From NCBI RefSeq assembly GCF_007565055.1, contig NC_044553.1:39943916-40007915 (forward strand): DNA of 64,000 bases, written 5' to 3'. The number at the start of each line of letters is the position of its first letter. Within the stretch, counting starts at the first letter, position 1. Under the pieces are notes generated by a model. That model was not told the DNA's origin, searched no databases, and saw nothing but the letters and a program-made list of their open reading frames with translations. A program made the translations under genes and the position numbers. Origin of the DNA: Rhinopithecus roxellana (Eukaryota; Chordata; Mammalia; Primates; Cercopithecidae). Of this stretch, positions 46,872-57,720 are shown in pieces.

Positions 46872-47205
46872 GGCTGAGTGCAGTGGCTCACGCCTGAAAT
46901 CCCAGCACTTTGGGAGGCTGAGGCGGGTGGATCACTTGAGGTCAGGAGTTCAATACCAGCCTGGCCAACATGGTGAAACCCATCTCTACTAAAAGTACAG
47001 AAATTAGTCGGGCTTGGTAGCAGGCACCTGTAATCCCAACTACTCAGGAGGCAGGAGAATCCCTTGAATCCAGGAGGCAGAGGTTCCAGTGAGCTGAGAT
47101 CATGCCATTGCACTCCGGCCTGGGTGACAGAACGACTCCATCTCAAGCAACAACCACCACGACAATGACAATGACAACAACAACAATGACAACCTCCCCT
47201 CCCCC
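46872..47205 (+). mobile_element. AluS-like element with target-site duplication
   Basis: Forward Alu with a complex CAA/CAATGA tail, flanked by AAAACTCAA at 46,863-46,871 and 47,206-47,214. Confidence 0.92.
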
Positions 47206-47399
47206 AAAACTCAAAACATAGTAAGGTATGAAATGAAAAATAAAACTCTTTCTCTGTATATGACTGAACCGTAAGAATTACTGTCAGCTTCTCATGTAGT
47301 CTTTTAAACATTAAAAAATTAAAAAAATTTCCCCATGTGTATGCAGGCATATGCTTTTAAACATTTCTACAAATGGAACATGCTACAACGACTCTTGTG

Positions 47400-48720
47400 A
47401 GTCTTTTTTGTTTGTTTTGCTTGATAACGTATCTTAAAGATATTTCCAGTCCCTATCAACTAGATCTACCTAAGTTTCGTCAGAACTGTGAAGTATTCAA
47501 TTGTTTGGATATGCTTTGATTTATTTAACTGGACCCCTAATTATGGATTTTAAATTTTTTCCTGATTATTTTCTCTATTGCAAACAACACTGTGACTTAC
47601 AGTTCTGTGTGAGTGTGTTTACCAATTTTGTTGATCTTTTCAAAAAACCAGCTCCTGGATTCATTGATTTTTGAAGGGTTTTCTATGTCTCTATCTCCTT
47701 CGGTTCTGCTCTGATCTTAGTTATTTCTTGCCTTTTGCTAGCTTTTGAATGTGTTTGCTCTTGCTTCTCTAGTTCTTTTAATTGTGATGTTAGGGTATCA
47801 ATTTTAGATCTTTCCTGCTTTCTCTTGTGGGCATTTAGTGCTATAAATTTCCCTCTACACACTGCTTTAAATGTGTCCCAGAGATTCTGGTATGTTGTGT
47901 CTTTGTTTTCACTGGTTTCAAAGAACATCTTTATTTCTGCCTTCATTTCGTTTTTTACCCAGTAGTCATCAGGAGCAGGCTGTTCAGTTTCCATGTAGTT
48001 GTGCAGTTTTGAGTGAGTTTCTTAATCCTGAGTTCTAATTTGATTGCACTGTGGTCTGAGTGACAGTTTGTTACGATTTGTTTACATTTGCTGAGGAGTG
48101 TTTTACTTCCAACTATGTGGTCAATTTTGGAATAAGTGCAATGTGGTGCTGACAAGAATGTATATTCTGTTGATTTGGAGTGGAGAGTTCTGTAGATGTC
48201 TGTTAGGTCAGCTTGGTGCAGAGCTGAGTTGAAGTCCTGGATATCCTTGTTAACATTCTGTCTCATTGATCTGTCTAATATTGACAGTGGGGTGTTAAAG
48301 TCTCCCATTATTATTGTGTGGGAGTCTAAGTCTCTTTGTAGGTCTCTAAGAACTTGCTTTATGAATCTGGGTGCTCCTGTATTGGGTGCACATATATTTA
48401 GGATTGTTGGCTCTTCTTGTAGAATTGAGCCCTTCACCATTATGTAATGGCTTTCTTTGTCTCTTTTGATCTTTGTTGGTTTAAGGCCTGTTTTTGTTTT
48501 ATCGGAGACTAGGATTGCAACCCCTGCTTTTTTTTGTTTTCCATTTATATTCTGTGTTTATATTCTGAGCTGTGGAATTGCAGGGTTAGAGTATACACAT
48601 TGAAAAAAAATTTTAACAGATTTTTCCCAAACATTCCCATCTGAAATGTACTGATTTATCCTTTCCAACAGTGTATGAGAATGCCCATTGCCCACTTATC
48701 ATAAAAAAGTACGTATTTTC
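47400..48720 (-). mobile_element. Ancient L1M-like element split by an inverted L1 segment
   Basis: The flanks at about 47,400-47,620 ('ttgcaaacaacactgtgac') and about 48,553-48,720 ('agctgtggaattgcaggg', 'cagtgtatgagaatgcc') read as the two halves of one old reverse-complement L1 3' region. It is interrupted by the 0.93-kb inverted ORF2 copy described separately. The family call is by eye. Confidence 0.55.
47621..48546 (-). mobile_element. Inverted near-identical copy of L1 ORF2 segment
   Basis: This segment is the reverse complement of 52,493-53,420 of the L1 at 50.4-56.3 kb. Comparing base by base I found one substitution (48,465 versus 52,575) and one homopolymer difference (8 T versus 9 A). 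It covers roughly ORF2 codons 65-374: the endonuclease C-terminal half (MGDFNT and HSDHS motifs) and the spacer. It starts and stops inside ORF2, has no poly(A) or 3' UTR, and TGTGTTT occurs at 47,614-47,620 and 48,553-48,559 beside the junctions. It is a fragment without a functional reading frame of its own. Confidence 0.95.
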
Positions 48721-49194
48721 AGTAATAAAACATTTGATATTCTGGCAAAAATTCTAAATCAGATATTACACTCTTATTTTGATTTTGAATCTTGAAAACT
48801 TTCTTTATTAAGCACTTGCAGCTGCCAGCAGGAGTCGCTTCCTCCTCCTCTGACGTTGACTGGAGATTCTTGTACCGAGAACTAGTTTCCTCACTCAACC
48901 TTTCCCCAGAATAAGCCACTGGAACAAAAGGTGGTGACTGGTGGGGTGTGGGGGCTGGGTCCTGAGAGGGTAAGTAAGTGGTTTTAGGACAGGTAAGTCT
49001 CATGATCTTTGGTGAGTCCTTAGGGAGAGGAGATGGGTCTTACTACTGGGTACAGGTTGGAAAACTCTGGATTCGTGAAAAAGCAGTGATTTCCTGGAAA
49101 AAATAATGGAATATAGAGGTTTATTTCTGTCTGGCCATTGACAAAGTAACTCCCACTCCTTACAAGCTCGTTTGCATGGGGGCAACAGTCCAGC
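48721..49194. other. Intergenic DNA, no gene recognised
   Basis: Unique-looking sequence with short open frames lacking any signature. Confidence 0.4.
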
Positions 49195-49425
49195 ATTGTG
49201 GTGAGTAGCTGGGATTCTAAAGCCTGGCTGCGTGGGCCTGGGTCCTGGTACCACTACCTGGCAGCTATGTGAACTTGTGCCTCAGTTTCCTCATTGATAA
49301 CATGACGAGGATACTAATCATGGATACCTCACAGGGTTGTTATGAGGACTGAACATGTTAATATCTGAGAAGCGCTAAGGGCTGTACATGGCACATGGTA
49401 AGCCCTATACAAACGTTTGTTCAGT
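49195..49425 (+). mobile_element. MIR element
   Basis: Shows the MIR core ('gtgcctcagtttcctcattg', 'acctcacagggttgttatga', 'catggcacatggtaagcc'). A relatively well-preserved ancient SINE. Confidence 0.8.
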
Positions 49426-50428
49426 GAGATAAATGGGCTAGTTGGTGAGTGGCTTTTCCCTTAGAGCAAGTTTGGAAGTGCACACTTTTAATTTTTTCCT
49501 TCTGTTCTTCAATGACCTTTTGGCTGTTTTCAGAACACTCTCTTTCTAAACTCATTAGCAACAATAAACAGTTGAGTAAAATTGACGAAGTCTAAACATG
49601 AATGCCAATGGAGGCGAGCAGCTGGTATTTGAAGTATTTTATTTGGTTTGCAAAAGAGCCCATAGTAGTGTGATACCAGGTGGAGCTCCCTGTGCACCTT
49701 TACATGGGAATAAGGCCTGCGGGTCAGCTCCCATCACACTGCATTGCTAGGTAGAAGCAGGTACGTCTTGAATCACTAGGTCCTATCTCAGGACAGGGGT
49801 GGCCTGATTGTGGAAGTTATGGAAGGAACTGGGGGCAGATTGGTAGAGAAAAAATTGGGCCTTTAGTCTGCGATGAGTAGGTGCTTGGAGGAAGACAAGG
49901 CAAGACTTCTCTATTGTGTCAGGCACAGAGTAGGCCTTCATCGTATTTTTGACTAACTGAACTGAGCTCAGAGTTGCTGCAGAAAATTCCTGTGGCATTC
50001 TGGGCCTGGTCAGTTCAAACTAATTGAGACAGTGGTTACTCAGAGGAAAGGGACTTATTGGTTGGGAGTAAAAAAGGGTGCACTTTTGTCCTTACTTTGG
50101 ACACACTCTCCTATATGTCTGTTGTCTCTGTAGTTCCTGGCTCTGACTGGTGCCTCCTTATTTGTAAATAAATTATATATTTTCCAGATAGTACTTGCTT
50201 ATCAAATGGTGAAGAGTAGAGAGAAGAAAAATCTCATTTTCATTCTTACCATAAAGAGGTAAACATTGTATTACTGGCTGTAGCTAATTCCATTCCATTT
50301 CATTCCTTAGAATGATTTCATGTAATCATTTATTCTATATTTTTAAATTGCTATAAAATACGTAAGACGTACCATAAGGTATAAGAAATAGTATAGGCAA
50401 CACTCAGGTACCCATCATCCTGCCAAAG
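49426..50428. other. Intergenic DNA, probable old L1M remnant near the end
   Basis: No gene. The last 250 bases (from about 50,170) resemble an ancient L1M-type repeat into which the large L1 is inserted. Confidence 0.4.
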
Positions 50429-51202
50429 AAATGAAACATACAGAAGGGAAGCCATGACACACTGTAGCTGGAAAATTGGGACACTGCCACCCAAATACTA
50501 TGCTTTTCCAATGGTATTAGCAAATGGCACTCCAGGAGATTATATCCTGCACCTGGCTTAGCAGATCCCAAGCCCACTGCTAGTGCAGCAGTCTGAGATC
50601 AAGCTGTGAGGCAGCAGCCTGGCTCAGGGAGGAGCATCGGCCATTGCTGAGGCTTGAATAGGTAAGCAAAGTGGCCAGGAAGCTTGAAATGGGTGGAGCT
50701 CACCTCAGCCAATGAGCCCTGCCTGCCTCTGTAGACTCCACCTCTCGGGGCAGGGCATAGCTGAACAAAAGACAGCAGAAACTTCTGCAGACTTAATTGT
50801 CCCTGTCAGACAGCTCTGAAGAGAGCATGGTTCTGCCAGCATGGTGTTTGAGCTCTGAGAACGGACAGACTGCCTCCTCAAGTGGGTCCCTGACCCCTGT
50901 TTATCCTAACTGGGAGACACCTCCCAGTAGGGGCCAACTGACACCTCATATAGCCAGGTGCCCCTCTGAGACGAAGCTTCCAGGGGAAGGATCAGGCATC
51001 AATATTTGCTATTGCACAATATTTGCTGTTCTACAGCCTCCACTGGTGATACCCAGGCAAACAGGGTCTGGAGGGGACCTCCAGCAAACTCCACCAGACC
51101 TGCAACTGAAGGACCTGACTGTTAGAAGGAAAAACTAACTTACAGAAAGGAATAGCATCTGGAGGTCACCATCATCAAAGACCAAAGCTGAAAAACCACA
51201 AA

Positions 51203-52208
51203 ATGGGGAGAAACCAGAGCAGAAAAGCTGAAAATTCTAAAAACCCGAGCACCTCCTCTACTCCAGAGGATTGCAGCTCCTCACCAGCAACGGAACAAAG
51301 CTGGATGGAGAATGACTTTGACAAGTTGACAGAAGTAGGCTTCAGAAGGTCGGTAATAACAAACTTCTCTGAGCCAAAGGAGGATGTTTGAACCCATGGC
51401 AAGGAAGCTAAAAACCTTGAAAAAAGGTTAGACGAATAGCTAACTAGAATGAACAGTGTAAAGAAGACCTTAAATGACCTGATTGAGCTGAAAACCTTGG
51501 CACAAGAACTATGTGATTCATGCACAAGCATCAGTAGCTGATTCGATCAAGTGGAAGAAAGGGTATCAGTGATTGAAGATCAAATTAATGAAATGAAGTG
51601 AGAACAGAAGTTTAGAGAAAAAAGAGTGAAAAGAAACAAATAAATCCTCCAAGAAATATGGGACTATGTGAAAAGACCAAATCTACATTTGATTGGTATA
51701 CCTGAAAGTGACGGGGAGAATGGACCCAAGCTGGAAAACACTCCTCAGGATATTATCCAGGAGAACTTCCCCAACCTAGCAAGGCAGGCCAACATTCAAA
51801 TTCAGGAAATACAGAGAACATCACAAAGATACTCTTTGAGAAGAGCAACCCCAAGACACATAATCGTCAGATTCACCAAGGTTGAAATGAAAGAAAAAAT
51901 GTTAAGGGCAGCCAGAGAGAAAGGTCGGGTTACCCACAAAGGGAAGCCCCATCAGACTAACAGCAGATCTCTATCTCTTGGCAGAAACCCTACAAGCCAG
52001 AAGAGAGTGGGGGCCAATATTCAACATTCTTAAAGAAAAGAATTTTCAACCCAGAATTTCATATCCAATCAAATTAAGTTTCATAAATGAAGGAGAAATA
52101 AAATCCTTTACAGACAAGTAAATGCTGAGGGATTTGGTCACCACCAAGCCTACCTTACAAGAGCTCCTGAAGGAAGCACTAAACATGGAAAGGAACAACT
52201 GGTACTAG
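51203..52208 (+). pseudogene. L1 ORF1 (broken)
   Basis: Encodes the remains of the L1 RNA-binding chaperone. The start MGRNQSRKAENSKNPS is typical. An in-frame stop ends the first piece after 62 codons (51,391). The RRM/C-terminal part reappears at 51,668-52,033 (IGIPESDGENGPKLENT, ARQANIQIQEIQRT, RHIIVRF). The total length is not a multiple of three, so at least one frameshift is present. Confidence 0.88.
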
Positions 52209-52298
52209 TCACTGCAAAAACATGCCAAATCATAAAGACCATTGATGCTAGGAAGAAACTGCATCAACTAATGGGCAAAATAACTAGCTAACATCATA

Positions 52299-55200
52299 AT
52301 GACAGGATCAAATTCACACATAACAATATTAACCTTAAATGTAAATGGATTAAATGCCCCAATTAAAAGACACAGACTGGCAAATTGGATATAGAGTCAA
52401 GACCCATCAGTGTGCTGTATTCAGGAGACACATTTCACTTGCAGAGACACATGTAGGCTGAAAATAAAGGGATGGAGGAAGATCTACCAAGCAAATGGAA
52501 AACAAAAAAAAAGCAGGGGTTGCAATCCTAGTCTCCGATAAAACAAAAACAGGCCTTAAACCAACAAAGATCAAGAGAGACAAAGAAAGCCATTACATAA
52601 TGGTGAAGGGCTCAATTCTACAAGAAGAGCCAACAATCCTAAATATATGTGCACCCAATACAGGAGCACCCAGATTCATAAAGCAAGTTCTTAGAGACCT
52701 ACAAAGAGACTTAGACTCCCACACAATAATAATGGGAGACTTTAACACCCCACTGTCAATATTAGACAGATCAATGAGACAGAATGTTAACAAGGATATC
52801 CAGGACTTCAACTCAGCTCTGCACCAAGCTGACCTAACAGACATCTACAGAACTCTCCACTCCAAATCAACAGAATATACATTCTTGTCAGCACCACATT
52901 GCACTTATTCCAAAATTGACCACATAGTTGGAAGTAAAACACTCCTCAGCAAATGTAAACAAATCGTAACAAACTGTCACTCAGACCACAGTGCAATCAA
53001 ATTAGAACTCAGGATTAAGAAACTCACTCAAAACTGCACAACTACATGGAAACTGAACAGCCTGCTCCTGATGACTACTGGGTAAAAAACGAAATGAAGG
53101 CAGAAATAAAGATGTTCTTTGAAACCAGTGAAAACAAAGACACAACATACCAGAATCTCTGGGACACATTTAAAGCAGTGTGTAGAGGGAAATTTATAGC
53201 ACTAAATGCCCACAAGAGAAAGCAGGAAAGATCTAAAATTGATACCCTAACATCACAATTAAAAGAACTAGAGAAGCAAGAGCAAACACATTCAAAAGCT
53301 AGCAAAAGGCAAGAAATAACTAAGATCAGAGCAGAACCGAAGGAGATAGAGACATAGAAAACCCTTCAAAAATCAATGAATCCAGGAGCTGGTTTTTTGA
53401 AAAGATCAACAAAATTGGTAGACCGCTAGCAAGACTAATAAAGAAAAAAGGAGAGAAGAATCAAATAGATGCAATAAAAAATGATAAAGGGGATATCACC
53501 ACCAATTCCACAGAAATACAAATTACTGTCAGATAATACTATAAACACTTCTATGCAAATAAACAGAATCTAGAAGAAATGGATAAATTCCTGGACACAT
53601 ACACCCTCTTCAGACTAAAACAGGAAGAAGTTGAATCCCTGAATAGACCAATAACAGACTCTGAGATTGAGGCAATAATTAATAGCGTACCAACCAGAAA
53701 AAGTCCAGGACCAGACGGATTCACAGCCGAATTCTACCAGAGGTACAAAGAGGAGCTGGTCCCATTCCTTCTGAAACTATTCCAATCAATGGAAAAAAAG
53801 GGAATTCTCCCTAACTCATTTTATGAGGCCAGCATCATCCTGATACCAAAACCTGGCAGAGACACAACAAAAAAAGAGAATTTTAGACCAAGATCCCTGA
53901 TGAACATCAATGCAAAAATCCTCAATAAAATACTGGCAAACTGAATCCAGCAGCACATCAAAAAGCTTATCTACCAAGATAAAGTTGGCTTCATCCCTGG
54001 GATGCAAGACTGGTTCAACATATGCAAATCAATACATGTAATCCATCACATAAACAGAACCAAAGACAAAAACCACATGATTATCCTAATAGATGCAATA
54101 AAGGCCTTCGACAAAATTCAACATTCCTTCATGCTAAGAACTCTCAATAAACTAGGTATTGATGGGACGTATCTCAAAATAATAAGAGCTATTTATGACA
54201 AACCCACAGTCAATATCATACTGAATGGGCAAAAACTGGAAGCATTCCCTTTGAAAACTGGCACAAGACAGGGATGCCCTCTCTTACCACTCCTATTCGA
54301 CATAGTGTTGGAAGTTCTGGCCAGGGCAATCAGGCAGGAGAAAGAAATAAAGGGTATTCAATTAGGAAAAGAGGAAGTCAAATTGTCTCTGTTTGCAAAT
54401 GACATGATTGTATATTTAGAAAACCCCATTGTCTCAGCTCAAATCTCCTTAAGCTGATAAGCAACCTCAGCAAAGTCTCAGGATACAAAATCAATGTGCA
54501 ATAATCACGAGCATTCCTATACAACAATAACAGAAAAACAGAGAGCCATATCATGAGTGAACTCCCATTCACAATTGCTACAAATAGAATAAAATACCTA
54601 GGAATCCAACTTACAAGGGATGTGAAGGACCTCTTCAAGAACTACAAACCACTACTCAATGAAATAAAAGAGGACACAAACAAATGGAAGAATATTCCAC
54701 GCTCATGGATAGGAAGAATCAATATGGTGAAAATGGCCCTACTGCTCAAGGTAATTGATAGATTCAATGGCATCCCCATCAAGCTACCAATGATTTTCTT
54801 CACAGAATTGGAAAAAACTACTTTAAAGTTCATATGGAACCAAAAAAGAGCCTGCATTGACAAGACAATCCTAAGCCAAAAGAACAAAGATGGAGGCATC
54901 ATGCTACCTGACTTCAAACTATACTACAAGGATACAGTAACCAAAACAGCATGGTACTGTACCAAAACAGAGATACAGACCGATGGAACAGAACAGAGGC
55001 CTCAGAAACGACAGCACAAATCTACAACCATCTGATCTTTGGCAAACCTGACAAAAACAAGAAATGGGAAAAGGACTCCCTATTTAATAAATGGTGCTGG
55101 GAAAACTGGCTAGCCATATGTAGAGAGGTGAAATTGCATCCCTTCTTTACACCTTATACAAGGATTAATTCAAGATGGATTAAATACTTAAATGTTAGAT

Positions 55201-56115
55201 GTAAAAGCATAAGAGCCCTGGAAGAAAACCTAGGCAATACCATTCAGGACATAGGCATGGGCAAGGACTTCATGATTAAAACACCAAAAGCAATGGTAAC
55301 AAAAGCCAAAATTGACAAATGGGATCTACTTAAACTAGAGAGCTTCTGCACAGCAAAAGAAACTACCATCAGAGTGAACATGCAACCTACAGAATGGGAG
55401 AAGACATTTGCAATCTACCCATCTCACAAAGGGCTAATATCCAGAATCTACAAAGAACTTAAATTTACAAGAAAAAAATCAAACAACTCTATCAAAAAGT
55501 GGGCGAAAGATATGAACAGACACTTCTCAAAAGAAGACATTGATGCAGCCAACAGACACATGAAAAAAAGCTCATCATCACTGGTCATCAGAGAAATGCA
55601 AATAAAAACCACAATAAGATACCATCTCACACCAGTTAGAATGGCAGTCATTAAAAAGTCAGGAAACAACAGGTGCTGGAGAGTATGTGGAGAAATAGGA
55701 ACACTTTTACACTGTTGGTAGGACTGTTAAACTAGTTCAACCATTGTGGAAGACAGTGTGGTGATTCCTCAAGGATCTAGAGCTAGAAATACCATTTGAC
55801 CCAGCCATCTCATTACTGGGTATATACCCAAAAGATTATAAATCATGCTGCTATAAAGACACATGCACACGTATGTTTATTGTGGCATTATTCACAATAA
55901 CAAAGATGTGGAAGCAACCCAAATGTCCATCAATGACAGACTGGATTAAGAAAATGTGGCACATATACACCATGGAATACTATGCAGCCATAAAAAAGGA
56001 TGAGTTCATATCCTTTGTGGCAACATGGTTGAAGCTGGAAACCATCATTCTGAGCAAACTATCACAAGGACAGAAAACCAAACACCGTATGTTCTCACTC
56101 ATAGGTGGTAATTTA
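52299..56115 (+). pseudogene. L1 ORF2 (broken endonuclease/reverse transcriptase)
   Basis: Starts MTGSNSHITILTLNVNG. Order: AP-type endonuclease (IIMGDFNTPLS, NCHSDHSAIKLEL), spacer, reverse transcriptase (SPGPDGFTAEFYQ, TGTRQGCPLLPLLF, LFANDMIVYLE), then the C-terminal region. An in-frame TAG at 52,392-52,394 and later breaks destroy it. The catalytic FADD box reads FAND (codon AAT at 54,398-54,400), and the usual terminal TGA is TTA at 56,113-56,115, giving a readthrough tail. It is nonfunctional. Confidence 0.92.
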
Positions 56116-56345
56116 ACAATGAGAACACTTGGACTCAGGGTGGGGAACATCACACTCTGGGGCCTGTCATGGGGTAGGGGAATGGGGGAGGGATAGCAAT
56201 AGGAGAGATACCTAATGCAAATGATGAGTTAATGGGTGCAGCAAACCAACATGTCACATTTATACATATGTAACAAACCTTCATGTTGAGCACATGTACC
56301 CTAGAACTTAAAGTATAATAATAATAAAAAAAATGAAACATTCAG

Positions 56346-57045
56346 CTGTACTATTGAGACTCCCTGTGTCCTCTTTTCCTGTCATGTCTCTCTCTCCCTA
56401 TAAGAGATAAGGATTATGCTACATTTCTTTATATTCTTACTCTACATGTGTCTATTACTAATTAGTATAAAGTATTGATTTGTATGTTTTAAAGGTTTAC
56501 AAAGCTACTATTTTCTGAATTTACATTTGATACTCAATATTATGTTTGTAAGATTTAGCTATGTTGATGTCACTATGGTTCCTCCATTTTCATTGCTGTA
56601 TAGTATTCCTTTGTATGACTACCATTTATTGCTCTATTCTCTTATTAACATAAATTAATAATTAACTGATGAGTTGCTTTTATGGTTCACTGTTACAAAC
56701 AGTAAACTTTTCTGTGGCTGTCTCTTTCAGTACATGTAGAAGATTTCCAGTGGGTATATAACCAGAAAAGGAAATTCTTCAAGTTTACTAGATGTTGTCA
56801 AATTATGGTTCCAGTTCCCATTATTCCATAGCATCACCAACACTTGGAGTTTTCAGACTTTAAATTCTGATGGTGTGAAATTCTATCTCATCGTAGTTTC
56901 TATGTACATTTTCCCTAGTGAGTTGAACCCCTTGTTTTTATGCCTACATTTTACATAGTGAAAACCATCTTGTACATACACTTTGTGTATATTTTACACT
57001 TACAATTAAAACACAAATATATTCCCTTGTTATATTATGTGTTTT
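56346..57045. other. Old L1M-like antisense remnant, no gene
   Basis: Diverged sequence resembling antisense L1 3' regions ('gctgtatagtattcctttg', 'ttctatctcatcgtagttt'), probably continuous with the flank before 50,429. The exact family is not assigned. Confidence 0.5.
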
Positions 57046-57061
57046 CGCAAACAATTTCCTT

Positions 57062-57394
57062 TTCTCTTCTTTTCTTTCTTTCTTTCTTTTTTTTTTTTTT
57101 TTTTTTTTGGAGATGGAGTCTTGCTCTGTCATCCAGGAGGCTGGAGTGCAGTGGCACAATCTTGGCTCACTGCAACCTCTGCCTCCTGGGGTTAAGTGAT
57201 TTTCATGCCTCAGCCTCCCAAGTAGCTGGGACTACAGGCACATGCCACCACGACTGGCTCATTTTTGTGTTTTTAATAGAGATGGGATTTCACCATGTTA
57301 GCCAGGCTGGTCTTGGACTCCTGACCTCAAGTGATCCGTCCACCTTGGCTTCCCAAAGTGTTGGGATTGCAGGCATGAGGCACCAAGCCTGGCC
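57062..57394 (-). mobile_element. AluS-like element with long T/C-rich head
   Basis: Reverse-complement Alu preceded by (TTTC)n and about 23 T. Target-like sequence AAACAATTT occurs before it (57,049-57,057) and after it (57,397-57,410). Confidence 0.92.
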
Positions 57395-57410
57395 TTCATA
57401 AACAATTTTC

Positions 57411-57706
57411 TCCTTTTTTTTTTTGAGATGGAGTCTCACTCTGTCATCCAGACTGGAGTGCAGTGGCGCAATCTCGGCTCACTGCAAGCTCTGCCTCCCA
57501 GGTTCACGCCATTCTCCTGCCTCAAACTCCCGTGTAGCTGGGACTACAGGTGCCCGCCACCGCACCCGGCTAATTTTTTGTATTTTTAGTAGAGACGGGG
57601 TTTCATCGTGTTAGCCAGGATGGTCTCGATCTCCTGACCTCGTGATCCGCCCGTCTCGGCCTCCCAAAGTGCTGGGATTACAGACGTGAGCCACCGCGCC
57701 CGGCCT
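57411..57706 (-). mobile_element. AluY-like element in tandem at the same target
   Basis: Complete, little-diverged reverse-complement AluY. It is flanked by the identical 14-mer CATAAACAATTTTC at 57,397-57,410 and 57,707-57,720. Confidence 0.94.
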
Positions 57707-57720
57707 CATAAACAATTTTC

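Larger units (their letters stand above)
50444..56330 (+). mobile_element. Nearly full-length primate L1 (L1PA-like), inactive
   Basis: An L1 of 5,887 bases with partial 5' UTR (50,444-51,202), ORF1, ORF2, 3' UTR and A-rich end. It is flanked by a 15-bp target duplication AAATGAAACATACAG at 50,429-50,443 and 56,331-56,345 (one mismatch). Both ORFs are broken, so it cannot move by itself. Part of its ORF2 is duplicated in inverted orientation at 47.6-48.5 kb. The age looks intermediate among primate L1s; the subfamily needs a database comparison. Confidence 0.95.

Noticed and set aside
46868..47350. 160-codon minus-strand frame
   Set aside because: It reads through an Alu antisense (SVTQAGVQWHDLSSL...) and is not a gene.
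48196..48447. 83-codon plus-strand frame, identical to one at 52,593-52,844 minus
   Set aside because: Antisense shadow of the L1 ORF2 segment; the duplication is real but the frame is not a gene.
56940..57401. 153-codon plus-strand frame
   Set aside because: Alu-derived translation (ALSSRRLECSGTILAHCNLCL...).
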